DNA from: Bryopsis sp. KO-2023
Lineage: Eukaryota; Chlorophyta; Ulvophyceae; Bryopsidales; Bryopsidaceae
Assembly (NCBI GenBank): GCA_030272585.1
Contig: BSYQ01000009.1
Location: forward strand, 5,394,001-5,458,000
Length of the DNA: 64,000 nucleotides
Reading direction: 5' to 3'
Position numbers and translations under genes: made by a program. Positions 1 through 12,800 of this stretch are shown in pieces. Position 1 is the first letter of the stretch. Every line of letters begins with the position of its first letter. The notes under the pieces were generated by a model. That model saw only the letters and a program-made list of their open reading frames with translations, was not told the DNA's origin and ran no database searches.

Positions 1-439
1 ACCCTCCCCCCTCCCTCCGACTGCTTCCGTCACTCTATTCGAGGGGGGGAGTTCTCCGTGAGCCATCCTTGGAAGGCATCACTTGCAGCTCTTTGATGGG
101 AGGGGGAGGGGTCCGCTGCGTAAACCCCAACCCTCAATTCCTGCAAAAACATGCCATATTTTTGTTAATACATTACACTACAAATTCATTCACTTTTTCA
201 GACAGCTTTTTGCCAGGTCTAAGTGATGAGCGGGCAGAGGTCATCGAAGAAAACTAGATTCAGTCAATAAAAACTGCAAGGGTGATAAACAAAAATAAAA
301 TAAGAGCAGAGGTCACCGAAGAGAACTGGATTCAATTAATAACACCGCAAGGATAATAAACAAAAATAAAATAAGGACTTTCAACACTCATAAGGGAGAG
401 AACAAACACATGCCTCGATCTTTTTGAAAATTAAAATAC
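1..439. other. Intergenic, downstream of SAMHD1-like gene
   Basis: No gene is visible. The stretch is AT-rich on its right side and contains an imperfect tandem duplication of about 71 bp (234-304 and 305-375). It lies just beyond the stop codon of the minus-strand SAMHD1-like gene, so it probably includes that gene's 3' UTR. Confidence 0.5.
234..375. repeat. Imperfect 71-bp tandem duplication
   Basis: Two adjacent copies (234-304, 305-375) both begin with gcagaggtca/gcagaggtcac and end with aaacaaaaataaaataag. They differ at roughly ten positions. It is one of several two-copy tandem duplications in this window. Confidence 0.8.
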
Positions 440-3405
440 TTAAAAATCAATTAATGGCTCCCTTACCCCGTACGGAAGGGTGTACATTTCTTGCTCTCTT
501 GCGCTTCGCGTGTATGAGTAGCTCTCGATGTCGTTTTCAGACCCATAAAAGCACACGTGGCGCATTGGGTTGTCTCCTCCCTGCCCATAATGAATATGGG
601 TAATAGCAACGCGAATGTCGTTGGGAACCAAATTGACCTGCACATCAAAAATCACAGACATGGATTTACACAGTTTCTACTCAGTTTTCTGTTTCCCCCT
701 GCCCCCCCAAAATAACCTGCACATCGAAAATCACAGACATGAATTTACACAATTTTTACTCAGTTTGCTGTTTCCCCCTGCCCCCCAAAAAATAACCTGC
801 CGGGATCAACCAGCCCTTATTTCCCCTACCAGTCCATCTGTGCTTTGGTAGGGCGTGATATCCTCAGCAGTGGGACCCTTCCAAGAAGGCATCTTGGTCA
901 CATCGATTGGTACCACGACTTCTTTCGCCAACTTGTACAGTTTCCGTGCTTCCAAGTCCCTCATGATTTTCTGGGCCCTCAAAACATTGGGCTTCGCCGG
1001 ATCCATTTTAAAACATTCCCTCTCTATCCCGTCGTCCAGAGTAATGTAGTCGAAGGGGTTCTGAATCCTTTCCAGCAAATCTAATTCTGGACTGACCGCA
1101 GCAAGAGCATCAGACACCATGAGTTCGGCTGCCTTTACTCTCCTAACACAAACAATATGTGTTAATCAGACTGCCAAATGTATTTGAACTAAGCGAAGCA
1201 ATCGATAGACAGATTTTTTTCCCCAACAGAAAAACCTCAGATTATGAAACCCTGAAAGACCATCATTCATTGCACAGAGTGAAACCTAATCTCCAAAACG
1301 AATGATAAAACTGACAACTTCCTTTTTGGCAAAAATCAGTCCAGAGAGTCAAATTTCGCAAAATGAAAAACTGGTGTGGGGGGTTTTGTTTGGAAGAATA
1401 ACAATCAAAACGAAAAATCTACAAAAGAAGCAAAACCAGAAAAAAAAAAGATGCAGAGGACACCACATGTCAAACTGGAAAGAAACCCATCATAAAGAAA
1501 GAAAAAAAATTATATGAAAATATATCCATCACTGCCCATGAACTCCCTCTGAACGCAAAAAAATGCTATACCCTGTGTATCCTATCAACCGAATGTTTTT
1601 CCTACCTGTGCTGGTACACAGTCGAATGCATCCTCGCCCTATCTTGGAACACATTGAAAACCTGTTTTTCTTCCTTCAGGTCATAGCATACTTTGTTGTC
1701 GAAAACCTGCACAAAAAGGAAAATTCCAATTCAGCAAAATTATCCAAATGGAATCCCAAACACCCTGAAATATCGATCGGAAACGAAACTTGGCAGGCAT
1801 GGTCATTTTCGTTGCAGAAATTTGCCTGGAATGTGGTCCCCTTTTTGAGGCGTTTTTTATTTTTTATTTTTTACAATATATAAACATATATATATATGTG
1901 TGTGTTTTCAGCGTTGATTTTTCGCTTGGAGGGGCCTGTTTCTTTGGGTTTTTTTTTAGTTGTCGATATCTCCACCATCTTTTCTCAACAGACAGTTAAT
2001 AACGACTTCTGGAGCGGGGCTAGAACCACGGTGACAGCCTGCACCACTCCAGTCGTGGCAGAGATACGTACTCCAAACTAAATAATAAATAAGATAAATA
2101 ATAATAAACTCATAACTAAATAATCCCACTCCATTCTTGGAGTGGTGTTCACCCCTTAAGGAAACCATGAAAAGAAACCAGAAGCAACAGGGGGTGTCTT
2201 TCCATCAGTTTTCAAAGCCGGCATCTATCACCCACCTTCATGAAATAAGGGAGACGCCCAAAGTCTGCAGTCAAATTAACGTGACATTGCTTCGAATCCC
2301 TCTGAAGATAATCGAATTTGTCGACGTCCAAAGAGTCTCTGTGGTTGGCTACCAAATCCCACAAATACGACGGCTCGCTCGTCATTTCTGGAGAGGGCTT
2401 CGTCCCAGCAATCAGGCTCTTTATAAGTCCAAGGTCGGAGGCCTTCAGACCATAATTCGTCAGGTCGATATTGTAGGTGTCAACCATCCAATCGATGATT
2501 TTGAGACTCATATCCTCGTGGGTCCTGGGGAGAAACACAGGCGGTGCAAAATTCATGGTCAAGACTCCATGTGCAGTTCGCAAAACACCGGCTGGGGATA
2601 GCCATCATACAATCAGCCCAACACTCCATGTACAGTTGGCAAAACACCAGCTGGGGATAGCCACCATACAATCAGCCCAATCAGAAGACCCTCTTGCTTC
2701 TTGCTTCATACACTCCTCCAACTCTGAAGGCATTTTTGAACTCAAACTTGCACCAGCTGAGGATAGGGAGTTCGTGAATCTTTTCCAAAGGAGAAAAATA
2801 TATATTTTGGTGCCCAACCACTCACCAGTCGAAGTCAAGGTTGAGTTTGGGAAGCACCATATTCTCGAAAACGTGCGAGAAGGGGCCATGTCCAACGTCG
2901 TGCAGAAGTCCTGCGACAACCAGGGTTCTTTCGTTCGTCAGCAACGACAGGGAAAAAGACGTCATTTCACGACTCAAGGAATGGATCTCTGCTGACGTTT
3001 TTTCAGAAATGAGCTGATTCTCGCAGTCTCGCTCTCACCACCCAACTCGACGATCTTGGACAGCCTTGGCACATCTTCCTCGCCCTCAAGCTTCAGAAGT
3101 TTCTTCGAGAATTTCCTCCCGAGCAGTGCGACGCCAAAACTATGCTCCGCCCTGGAATGCGTGGCGGTCGGATACACCACATTCGCTTTCCCGAGCTGGT
3201 GCAGTCTTCTCAGGCGCTGGAAGGCCTCCGTGTCGATAAATCCAAAGCAGCAATCAGAAAGCGTGAAATGTCCGTGAACGTTGTCGTTCAATACCCGTTT
3301 CTTCCGTTGTAGACACGGGTACGCCAGAGGCATAAACGGACGACTGTGCAGGACTGGTACTTGCTGGGAAGGACCTCCCTCTGCCGTTGCCGTTTCCGTT
3401 TCCAT
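440..3405 (-). CDS. SAMHD1/VEN4-like HD-domain dNTP triphosphohydrolase
   Basis: Six exons join in frame: 3405-3039, 2991-2826, 2524-2236, 1706-1606, 1142-830 and 637-440. The product resembles animal SAMHD1 and plant VENOSA4, which cleave dNTPs to deoxynucleosides and triphosphate and set dNTP pools. Visible signatures are VLNDNVHGHF, IDTEAFQRLRRLHQLG, the metal-binding THSRAEHSFG, the HD motif LLHDVGHGPFSHVFEN, and the DVDKFDYLQRD segment. No SAM domain is seen, as in plant homologs. The ATG at 3405 is the first in-frame methionine of exon 1, so the extreme N-terminus is less certain. The intron between exons 1 and 2 is only 47 nt. Two other introns contain tandem duplications. Family assignment is firm. 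Tetramer and allosteric-site function is inferred from the family only. Confidence 0.9.
638..796 (-). repeat. Intronic two-copy tandem duplication with splice-like ends
   Basis: On the minus strand the last SAMHD1-like intron (829-638) contains two adjacent copies of 79-80 nt (796-717, 716-638). Each starts GTTATTTT and ends GATGTGCAG. The real 3' splice site is the end of the second copy, so a complete GT...AG unit has been duplicated head to tail. Only a handful of positions differ, including homopolymer length. Confidence 0.85.
2567..2685 (-). repeat. Intronic 58-59-bp tandem duplication
   Basis: Two adjacent copies, with a shared core of about 55 bp including gctggggatagcca and catacaatcagccca, lie in the intron between SAMHD1-like exons 2 and 3 (2825-2525), running up to and slightly past its 3' third. 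Copies differ at about five sites. This is the second two-copy duplication in introns of this gene. Confidence 0.8.
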
Positions 3406-4551
3406 TGAGAGCTCGCGCTTGTCTGACAAGAGGAATCACACCAGCGCGCGCCTGAACTGTTGGCTCCACCTGGCTTGGGTTGTGTGTGTGGAACGAATGA
3501 ATGGGGTGTAATCAACGAAACCAATCCAACCTACGTAATACTTTGGACATCTCTCTCCCCCCTCAACACCCCTTGGAATCGATCGATTTCTACAACCCAA
3601 CGTATCGTTCATCCGCAACCAGTGGCGGCGAGGCCGTGCTGCTTGAGCCGCCAGTCTCGCACCCAGTCTAGCAATTCAACATGCCCCGACCTCCTCCAAC
3701 CATTTGGACTGCATTTGCAACGGCCGGGACATTTCGTGACCCTCCCAAGCTAGAACACAAAACTAAAAAAGAAATTGCAATGAACGTGTTCATCCCTTTT
3801 CATTCTAAGGGATGAAAAGGGGGGCTGAGGGCGGGCAACTCGACAGGGGAACATTATTTGGGTGAAGGGGGCTGAAAAGAAAAACAATCTCGTTTGTTTG
3901 GAGCTTCGGTTTCCATGTGAGGGGGGGATTTGGGGTCTTGCACAGTCTAGAAATTTCTATAAAGAACCATGCTTTCTACATACTTTTTGGGGTACTCAGA
4001 GTGCAAGAAAATGGAGAATAAAAGAATCCACTAATCAATCATCACAAAATCAACAAGCAAAACTTCTGTTTCTTAGCTGTTGTTGTGAGGGAACTCCAAA
4101 GATAACCACTACATATCCTTACAAAAAAAGTTCCATAATCACACTGAAGACGTCCGATCGGCTGTTGTCCCAACACACAATATTGTATGAGAATCGTATG
4201 TACCTAACCAATAACCTGATTCACAGGAGCACCACGAGAAATTGCCTGGTATCTCTTTCAAAAAACCCTGTGGACAGTTCATGCAGCACAACTCGCAAGC
4301 TGAATCGAATAATGCCGCTTCCTAAAAGTAGAATGAGAAAAAACATATCTTTGAAGAAAAATAATGCAAGTACCTACATATGGTACAAAATAAAACTGCC
4401 CAGCCAAAATGATAAACAAACCAGCAGCACCTGCATCTCATCTCAAAATTTTTCGAAAAATTGAACAAGAAAGAAAATACGCAAGACTTCCGACACGAGG
4501 TCGAGACTGACGAATGAATGCTTTTCGTTGAAAACAGCCAAGTAACCCGAT
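3406..4551. other. Upstream region of SAMHD1-like gene
   Basis: No supported exon was found. Open frames here (for example 3862-4464 on plus) have no recognisable composition and no splice partners. The region should hold the SAMHD1-like promoter and 5' UTR and the 3' UTR of the polyglycine gene. Confidence 0.4.
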
Positions 4552-5210
4552 CTAGTCCTTTTTTCCTTTGCTCTTTCCTGTGCTCCTGCCACCCCCACCG
4601 CCTCCTCCTCCGCCTCCGCCCCCACCGCCGCCGCCACCGCCTCCTCCCCCTCCTCCACCGCCGCCGCCGCCACCGCCTCCTCCACCGCCGCCGCCGCCAC
4701 CGCCTCCTCCACCGCCGCCGCCGCCACCGCCTCCTCCACCGCCGCCGCCTCCACCCCCTCCGCCACCCCCACCGCCGCCCCCGCCACCGCCACCGCCACC
4801 GCCACGTCTTGTTCTCCTCCTTCTCTTTCTGCACCGCCTATCACACTTACCAAGGAGATCACGAGTCCCTGCATCGCCAGGAACACCCTCCGTCTTCACA
4901 CATTATCAAAAGATACCACAAAGCCAACCTCACAGCATCACAACGAATGCTCACCAAACACATCAACATCAAGAACAGGGAGCATACGCCTCGGCGCGGT
5001 CGCCACCTGGACATCTGCAAGATGAGCAGGAAACCACCATTGATCAAGAGAGAGCGCTCAAACGCGTATCATCACTCGTCAAACTTGTGACGATTCAAAA
5101 AGCACTAAATCGGAAAGGATACCGGTCGTGTGCTCGAAAACATCAACAGCAGTAACAGTGATCATGAGCCCCAGAAGAGCCAGGGCTATCGCTGTCTTAA
5201 AAGACGTCAT
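4552..5210 (-). CDS. Candidate secreted polyglycine protein
   Basis: Three exons (5210-5123, 5014-4955, 4868-4552) join with matching phase-1 junctions into 154 residues. Exon 1 starts MTSFKTAIALALLGLMITV, a good signal peptide or signal anchor. Exon 2 gives a short acidic segment (DVQVATAPRRMLPVLDVDVF). Exon 3 gives GTRDLLGKCDRRCRKRRRRTRR, then about 72 uninterrupted glycines, then RSTGKSKGKKD and a TAG stop. It resembles glycine-rich extracellular or wall proteins in layout, but no family was recognised. The repeat also reads as polyproline on plus and Ala/Val/Glu on minus, so strand and frame rest on the signal peptide and the splice phases. It could instead be a non-coding GC-rich minisatellite. 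Confidence 0.5.
4586..4803. repeat. CCN-type minisatellite (27-bp unit, GC-rich)
   Basis: The core of 4640-4745 repeats a 27-bp unit built from ccgcctcctcca and ccgccgccgccgcca, about four times. It is flanked by degenerate CC(N) triplets. It is strikingly GC-rich against AT-rich surroundings and forms the glycine tract of the minus-strand gene. Confidence 0.9.
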
Positions 5211-6887
5211 CAGAATCACTTGCTTGCGGTCTAACCCTCCTGTGCGAACCCTGAAAGATATGAGGTGCTTTGGCTGTGCTGTTAGGTTTGGGGTTTTCAG
5301 CGATGGGACCGACGGAACAGGCTATCTGATGTGGATGATTCATCTCAAATCCAATCGCTGTGGATGCTCTACACCGAAAAAAAGCACCAAAAAAGTGCCA
5401 CCACCCGTGGTACAGCTCAGAATCTGCTGATTTGGGGTTTTCCGACGTCAACCTGAACGTGTCCCGACAAATGTCGCGTCCTACTGAAAAGAAACTACAT
5501 TCTCCCTCCAATACGTGGAGGCTGCATTAGTAGGGACTCACCCTCAAGCAGTAGACCCGAGAAAATCTGAAAATCTGCCACCTACTACCATTTCTGTCGG
5601 TGGTGGTTTTTCAAACTCGAAATCCTTATTTAAAATGTCCGTTCCACATTTGACAGGACCCAAACGTTTCTGTGAACAGCTAGTATATCTTCATCCTCCA
5701 AAAAGAAAGAGAAAAGCCAAAAAGCAAATATGAAGAAATGTATAATATACCGTCCACTTGTAATTACACGCCAAACTTAAAACGAAAGATCCAAAATTGT
5801 ACCTTTCACCAAAACCCATCAGAAAATACCACTCTTCTGTGATCACATTTTCTCTCAATGATTTCCTTTTTTTTCGTTCTCCCCTTTTTCTTACAGCTCC
5901 ATTGAGATCAACCTGAAATTTTGAACACAAGATCTCACCCCCTTCTCCCTGTTTTTTTGTCGACCCCTTATCTTTTTTCGGCACCATTTTTTTCCCTTTG
6001 CCCCCTTTCCGCAAATATGCTTTTTCTCGTTCCCACCCCCAAAACAACGTTCTCGTCTTTTTTCCTTAATAGCCCCTCTTCTTTTTTGTTTCCCCGAATC
6101 CCCCTCCCCTTTCGACTAGACACATGCACAATTGAGTGGTCTTCCCTTAAAACCCCCTGTACATACCTTTTTGTTTTTTGTTTTCCCCCTTTCTGTTCAA
6201 ACTCTTTACCTATTTCTTTATCCTTTGTCTCTTTTTCTCTTAATCTTTTCAAAGTCTCCTTTTCTTGCTTTATCTTTTCAAAATCCATCTACCCACCCCT
6301 CAACCCCATTTTCTTCTTTTAATATATATTTTCCTCCAATAACCGAAAGAAACTCAGCAAACACATACATCATACAACTACCCTTTTTTTTGTTGCTGCT
6401 CACACAAACTGCCGATTCCCCTCCAACTCCCAAATCCAAAGTTACACAACACTAAAAAAAACATTAATTTCCTTCCCGTCCCCCCCTCCCACTTCCTTAC
6501 GTCATTTCTTATCTCTTTTTTTGTTTTCCAAAAACACCAACCCATTACAAATCCTCTGACCCTGCAATCGTTTCGTCCCCCCCTTCCAACCAAAAAACCC
6601 CTCTCACGACCATGAGTGAAATAAAAGAAAAACCAAGGCAGAAAATGAACAAAAAAAAAACCAACTCAACCTTTCTCTCTCACACACACACAAGTTACAA
6701 ACTCCAAAGCAATTCCTTACTATCTCGCGAACGTGTGCGTGTGTGTGTGTCTGTTTCTGTGTTTTCCCTTCCAACCCTTTCTATGTGTTTTTCTTCTCCA
6801 CTATCGACCCCCTCGACGCCCCCATTTACTTCAGGTTTGTTCAATAAGTTGTGTGTTTTTTTTCTCTCTCTCTCTCTCTCTTCTTTT
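5211..6887. other. Pyrimidine-rich region, no gene seen
   Basis: From about 5800 to 6880 the plus strand is dominated by C/T runs, so the minus strand is purine-rich. This fits the 3' UTR and downstream flank of the minus-strand kinesin gene. A (TC)n tract lies at 6861-6881. No exon could be supported. Confidence 0.45.
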
Positions 6888-9800
6888 CTAAGCAAAATCA
6901 CTCAACGTTTCCAATTTTGCCTCCAATTCGAGTCTTTCCGAGGGATCCAACTGGGCTTGGTGTTTGTAGAACTCAATCAATTTCTTCAGTCTGTGCACAT
7001 CTTTCGATCCACTCCTGCTGGGGTCATTTTTGATCGTTCGAACCTACACACCAATAAAAAAAATGCGACTGTTTGGTAATGAACCTCGAGACAAACGAGT
7101 TTTTTTTATTTATTTTAAAGCATGCACAGAAGGAAAAGAAACAGGGTTCCACTGTCAGAATTTCCTCCCACCCTTGTGGCATATTGGAGGGAGTTCTGCG
7201 TCTCGTCGATGTTTGAATTGGAAGGGGAGACGTTGACAAACATAAGAGTTTTTGCATTGCCTCCCAGGGAGTCGCTCATCAACATCGTCAGCTTGTGATT
7301 TCTGTAGGGAATGTGCGGGGCTCCAGAAGCCAAGCAAGAGATCACATCACCCAAAGCCGACAAGGATTTGTTGATGGCCTGAGCCTCTTTGAATCGTTCA
7401 CCAGTGGACTTGGATTTTTTGACTCTGCAGCAACAGGGAACGCACAGTGCAGGAAAAGTTCAGAATGATTTGTGTGTGGTATTCACCCGCCTCAGAAAAC
7501 AGCTGCTAATGAGCTGTTTTTCTTGGTAGAAAAAAAAAAACGAGAAAAACAATCGGCAGGAATGTCGAAAGACAAACAGATTTTTCACTGCCAGGGCCGA
7601 AAACAAAACGAGCTTTACCTCTCTGAACCAGCAAGATCCACAAAACTTAGTTTTCCTTGAGTCTGCGTCTGTGTCTGCATATTGGTGCTGTGGATCACGA
7701 TACTCATGATGAGATGAGATCGAGAAGACGCTCTGAAGAAAAATTGGCAAAAAAAAGCACTTCCAGTTAAATAATGGGGAAATACAAAACAGGTTGAATT
7801 AGGATGGGAAAAAGCACCCCCTTGGAAGCAAACCACTTTCTCTGTGAAAAACTCAGGAAAGAGACTTCCGGAAACAGGGTGGGGTGTCCTTTAACACGAT
7901 GCTTAAAATAAACAACGGATAAGAAGAGTGTCATGTTGAAGTTATTTAACTTGCAAAAAAAAGGGATGAACTGTTTCTCATACAACAACATTTGGGAAGA
8001 AGAAAACACCTGTTCATTTTAGTGGACGCAACACGCCGTCTCTTCTGGCCTTCCTCGAAAGTAAGGATCAACTCATCTGCAGAAGTGACTTCAACAATTT
8101 TCACACCTTGGACGGAAACCATCCCTTTCACGTCCCTTTTGATTTCCAGCTTTGTTTGCTCTTCGTTCTGCACAATCACAAACATGCTTGGCTTCCTCAG
8201 TATGATTCTCTTGCAAATCAAAAAAAACACAGCCAAGGAATTTCTGAAAAGAATGCGTCAAGATCGAAGAAATACACATCCCCCCCCCCAAAAAAAAAAC
8301 CAAAAAAAACATCAAATACCATAGAATGCAACAAGGCTCCCAAAGAGAGTGGTGAATATGTACACACACAAGGGCATATATATTTGGTACACTCACCTTT
8401 CTCAGCAACAAGTCTTGCAAATGATCTTGGTACAATTCCAACATGTAGCACGTCACACAGAAATTGTATTTGTCCCTGTCTCGGTTCAAAACCCTGATTC
8501 CACCAATTTACAAAAAAAAACAACACTCCGTCACAAATTAATTTGATTAGGCACAAATTGCTGTTTGTGACACTCAGCATTCGTCAAAAAAAATCTTTTT
8601 GCACGACACACGAGGATTTTAGCCTTCCCTGTACTGAGGATGCAAGTCTGATATTCTTCCCTTTGTTTTTGAGTTTCTGCCATTGCATGACAGTCTCCGA
8701 GAGATGCTCACCTGAAAAGTTCGTTAATCCCTCTAGGAGTCATTCCGAGGTTGTCTTCATAGCCATAAATGGTGTGTGTTTTTCCAGAACCCGTTTGACC
8801 GTAGGCAAAAATGCACACGTTGTATCCATCCACTGCCGACTGTACCAAATGACTGGTGTCAGCAAACACCTGTTCCTGGGAAGTTTCTGGTGGGAAAACA
8901 GCATCAAAGGAATATTCCCTTGGCTTGCGCTCCTGCGTCACAAAGACAAAATTCAAACTTAATGAGCCCGACAGAAGAAACATACACCGTTTCCCAGCAT
9001 ACGGTGCGAACAATAGGTAGGTATACCTACAACCCATCATAACAGTTCCACTTTATATGTTTCTTGGCCTTGAGTAAAATATTTCACCATCAGCACAGTG
9101 AAACCGTATTTTCCAGAGATAGTGAAAATCCCCACCTCACGCCACATATGAGAAATGGTGAGTTCATCAGGCAGATTGAGTGCGAAAGTTTGACCAGCTT
9201 TTTCTTCCATAGGAAGCATCGGCCTCACTCGACAATACACTCGGATCTTCCCTTTCAAATCCTCCATCGTGTTGAAATACCTGATCATTGACACCAATTA
9301 GAAAAACAAGTGTCAAACATTATTTATCAGTGCATCTGTTGATGGACCTCCAACATAAACATTGCATAAACATTGCCATGTCTCGACAAAAGGGTTCGTA
9401 CTTTTTCCTCCCGACTTGCTCTGTTTTGTATGCTTTCTCCACCTCTTCCAGTCGTCTGCTTTGGATCATGATGATGTCAGCTTGGGACTTCTCCCTCAAT
9501 TGAATGTCTGACTTCATTTCCCTCAACGCTTGCAATTCATTCTGACCCGTCTTGATTTCATCCAACTCAGCCCTGATTTCAGAAAACAGGGTCAACTCGT
9601 GTAAGGAAAGAGAAAAAACAGCGAGGGCAGGCCAGTCCATGAAAACATCTGTAGTTTCTGTTTCGTTGGATTCTTGCCAGATTCAGACCAGCCAATTCGA
9701 AAACAATTCCTACTTGTTGGCATTGAACATGGCAGTCATATCGGCCAACTCTTCCTGCAGCTGGTTCACTCGAATGTCCTTTTCATGAATCGACCCTTTT

Positions 9801-12800
9801 GAAAGATGTTCCGCATTTTTCAAATCTTCTTTCATCCGTTGAATGTCCCCCTGCACCAAAAGCACAAGTTTTTGTTACCCAAAAATTTGTGGTGGAGCAA
9901 AAAACCTTCGCAGAATGGAGGGAAACTTCGGCACAAAGCCAGTAGGACACAGAAACTCTTCCCGAGGCAACACACCTCTTTAGCTTTTTCGATACGGGCC
10001 ATTTTCTTCTCTGTAAGAAGTTTTTCCCTACAGATCTGTTCGTATTCATCCTCCATCTTCTCAAGCCTGCGAACAGCTCAATGAACTGCTCAACCAACAT
10101 TTTCAAATTGTTTCAAAGATGAATGTCGTGTGAGTTCCAGTTCCAGGAAAAACAAGCAAACAATGTCCCCCCCCCTTTTTTTCCAAGCTGTCAATACACC
10201 GGCAAGGTTTTCATAGCACATGTGCCAGAAGCCATTGAATCGAACAATTGATGTGCGACTCACGTTGTGTTGAGAACTTCATGCTCCTTTTGTTGTTGGT
10301 CACACAGAATTTCCAGCTCTCGCACTTGGGTTGAGTGCTCAACCCCTACTTGTTTCGCTTGATTCAGCGCATCGATTTTCACAGCCTCAGCAGCACCCAA
10401 CATCTAAACAGCCACAGCACATCAAACATCTATGACTGTACATTTGCAGCGGCACAGCACAAAAAACGTTTCATGGAAAAAAATAAAAAAAAATGTTGCG
10501 AACAGGGAACAACAACGCTGATCACATTCTTTTCGACACACTGATAAAAGCCAATTGATGATTGTTTGCGTGTGTGTTGGGGGGGGGGGAGTGGGGGGGA
10601 GTCCGTTTTTGTTTGATACTTGCCGCTCTGGCTTTGTCCAGTCGTGCCCTCATTTTGTCAGCCTCCTTCCTCAACCGGAAAAACACCTCCTGAATTTCAC
10701 TCTTAACTTTCTCCGTCTCCAGCACCCTTGTCATGCATTCTTCAAACTGCTGCTCAAGCCTGAGTTGCACATGAGGAAAAATATAGGTACGAATAATTAT
10801 TGGAAAATCTATCATTGCCATACATTGAACCTGGCCCAGGTCTTCTACAAGTGGAAACCTTTCATTTTTGACAAAAATCAAATCTTAAAAAACAAACAAA
10901 CAAACCGACTTATGGATGGACGGACGGACCTTGTTCTCACATATATATTCTTGAAAAAAAACAGTGTGTTGGCTGATCTGCACAGGATTTCCTATGCTCA
11001 GTGGAGTCAAGTACCTTTCCTTCTCGTAGATATAACCATCGTTCCTCTGAATCAGCTCTTCCCCCTTTCTAGTTTTAGCATCCAGCAGTTTTTGCATTTC
11101 GTCCAAATGCTCTTTATATTTGGGACCGAAATTTGCTACACCCAGTGTGTTATCCCCCACCAATACAGACGTTCGAGAATCAGCTTGAGCCATCGCCTTG
11201 GCCTGAACACATCCGAAAATTTCATGGCTTTCTTAAGTCGCAATGATTTCTTCCCCCCCACCCCCCTTCACAAATTATAAGAAAGATATTGTAAAGGTTT
11301 TGTAAGAAAGATTCCGACCCCCCTTCACAAATCGATGAAAGGACAGATGGAAGGGTTGAAAAATGATTTTATTTCGCAGTTCAGCGTTTTTTTCAGTGAT
11401 CTTGTGGAATTCCTCAAGATATGCTTGTCAGAGGCACTTCCCATCTCATTCTTGAGCGACCAAACGAACAAAAATAATCAAAATGATAATTGGAAACTTG
11501 GGCAAAGACGCTATCGATTTGACAGTTTTGAAAAAGAAAGTTCCATACAGAAACTTCCTAATTCGACTCCCCACCTTTGCATATCGTTTCATCATAATAT
11601 CGTTGATATGGGTTTGCAATGCCATGCATATATCTTCACCCTGTCTGGTTTCAAACTGAAAAATGTGCAGCACTCCAGCGACCCTCATTTTGAAGAAAAC
11701 AGCTTGGCTGCTCGATCCAAATTGCATGATGTCTCTCAGTTCAGCTGAATGCAGGTACTCCTTGGGCACCGGCCTAAACAACTCAAAACACACACGCACA
11801 CACACATGAGAACTCCCCCCTCTCCAAACAAAAGTCCATGTAAACTCGCACAGTCTTTTCAAACCTGAAAAAAAAAACACCATCACTCTGTTCCACAAAA
11901 TGGTGCGGAGGCAAGCCCCCCTTCCTTGGACAACACAAAACTTATGAAAGGGAAAGACCTGTGTCAGATACCTGAAGAAGTGCACCCCCCGTTTATTGAT
12001 TCCCAGAATGAGTTTTGCTGGCAGCAAACCAATGGGATCTTCTATCCTCTTTACAGAAAAGAAAACAGAATTACCTGAAAAAAAAGAAAAAAAATTCAAG
12101 CAGTTCAGATACTTCTACTATCTTTTAATATGTATATATAGCCATCAACCTGAATCCAGCAAGTTTTTTTCTGTCCCTGACGACTTGTTAGTTTCCTTCG
12201 AGTATATATATTCCTTGTGGCAAGTTTTCACAAAACACTCCCCTTGAATTTGTTGCATGTATTTTATTGATAGATTGGATGACAAAATAAAGAGATGATT
12301 TCCTGCACCAACCATGTCTGGGAATAAAACTGAGGCAGTCACAGGTAGCGAACGATATGTTTTAAAAGAAAAAAATTGTAGAAAATCATATTATTTGCAA
12401 ATATATATTATTTTTTTTCATACATTTTTATACTATTTTCAAATCAACAGGAAAGAAACTTGAGACAAAGAAGAAGAGAGTCGTACCATATGGCAAAGTC
12501 CGCAAGACTCTAAGAAATTGCATTCGAGCTTCTTCCCTGGTCATGTTCTCCAAAACCCGAAACCTCCCAATCACATCACTCCTCCACTCTTCCTTCATCC
12601 GCGTCATCAAGAACTTGACAAAAAAAAGGGAGAAAAAAACACACAAATGCACAATCAGAATCAGAATCCCAACAGAAAATATTTGACATGGTGCTTTTTT
12701 TTCCCGTCCAGGGTATGTTTCATACGAAACGTTGCAGGAAAGGAGCAACTCACCCTTTTACTCATATACTTCTCGATGGCCTTCATAAAGGATTGATCCT

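Noticed and set aside
2002..2067. Possible tRNA on minus strand (ggttctagcc with tggag/ctcca ends)
   Set aside because: The T-loop lacks the conserved purine, the T-stem does not pair and no anticodon arm forms. It lies in a SAMHD1-like intron.
3862..4464. 200-residue plus-strand ORF
   Set aside because: Biased composition from AT-rich DNA, no recognisable segment and no neighbouring exons.
4568..5155. 195-residue plus-strand polyproline ORF across the GC-rich repeat
   Set aside because: Any CCN-type repeat is open in several frames. The plus reading has no signal peptide or splice support, whereas the minus reading does.
5968..6288. Lys/Glu-rich minus-strand ORF
   Set aside because: Arises from C/T-rich DNA on plus. 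No start context or partner exons, and it lies in the KCBP 3' flank.
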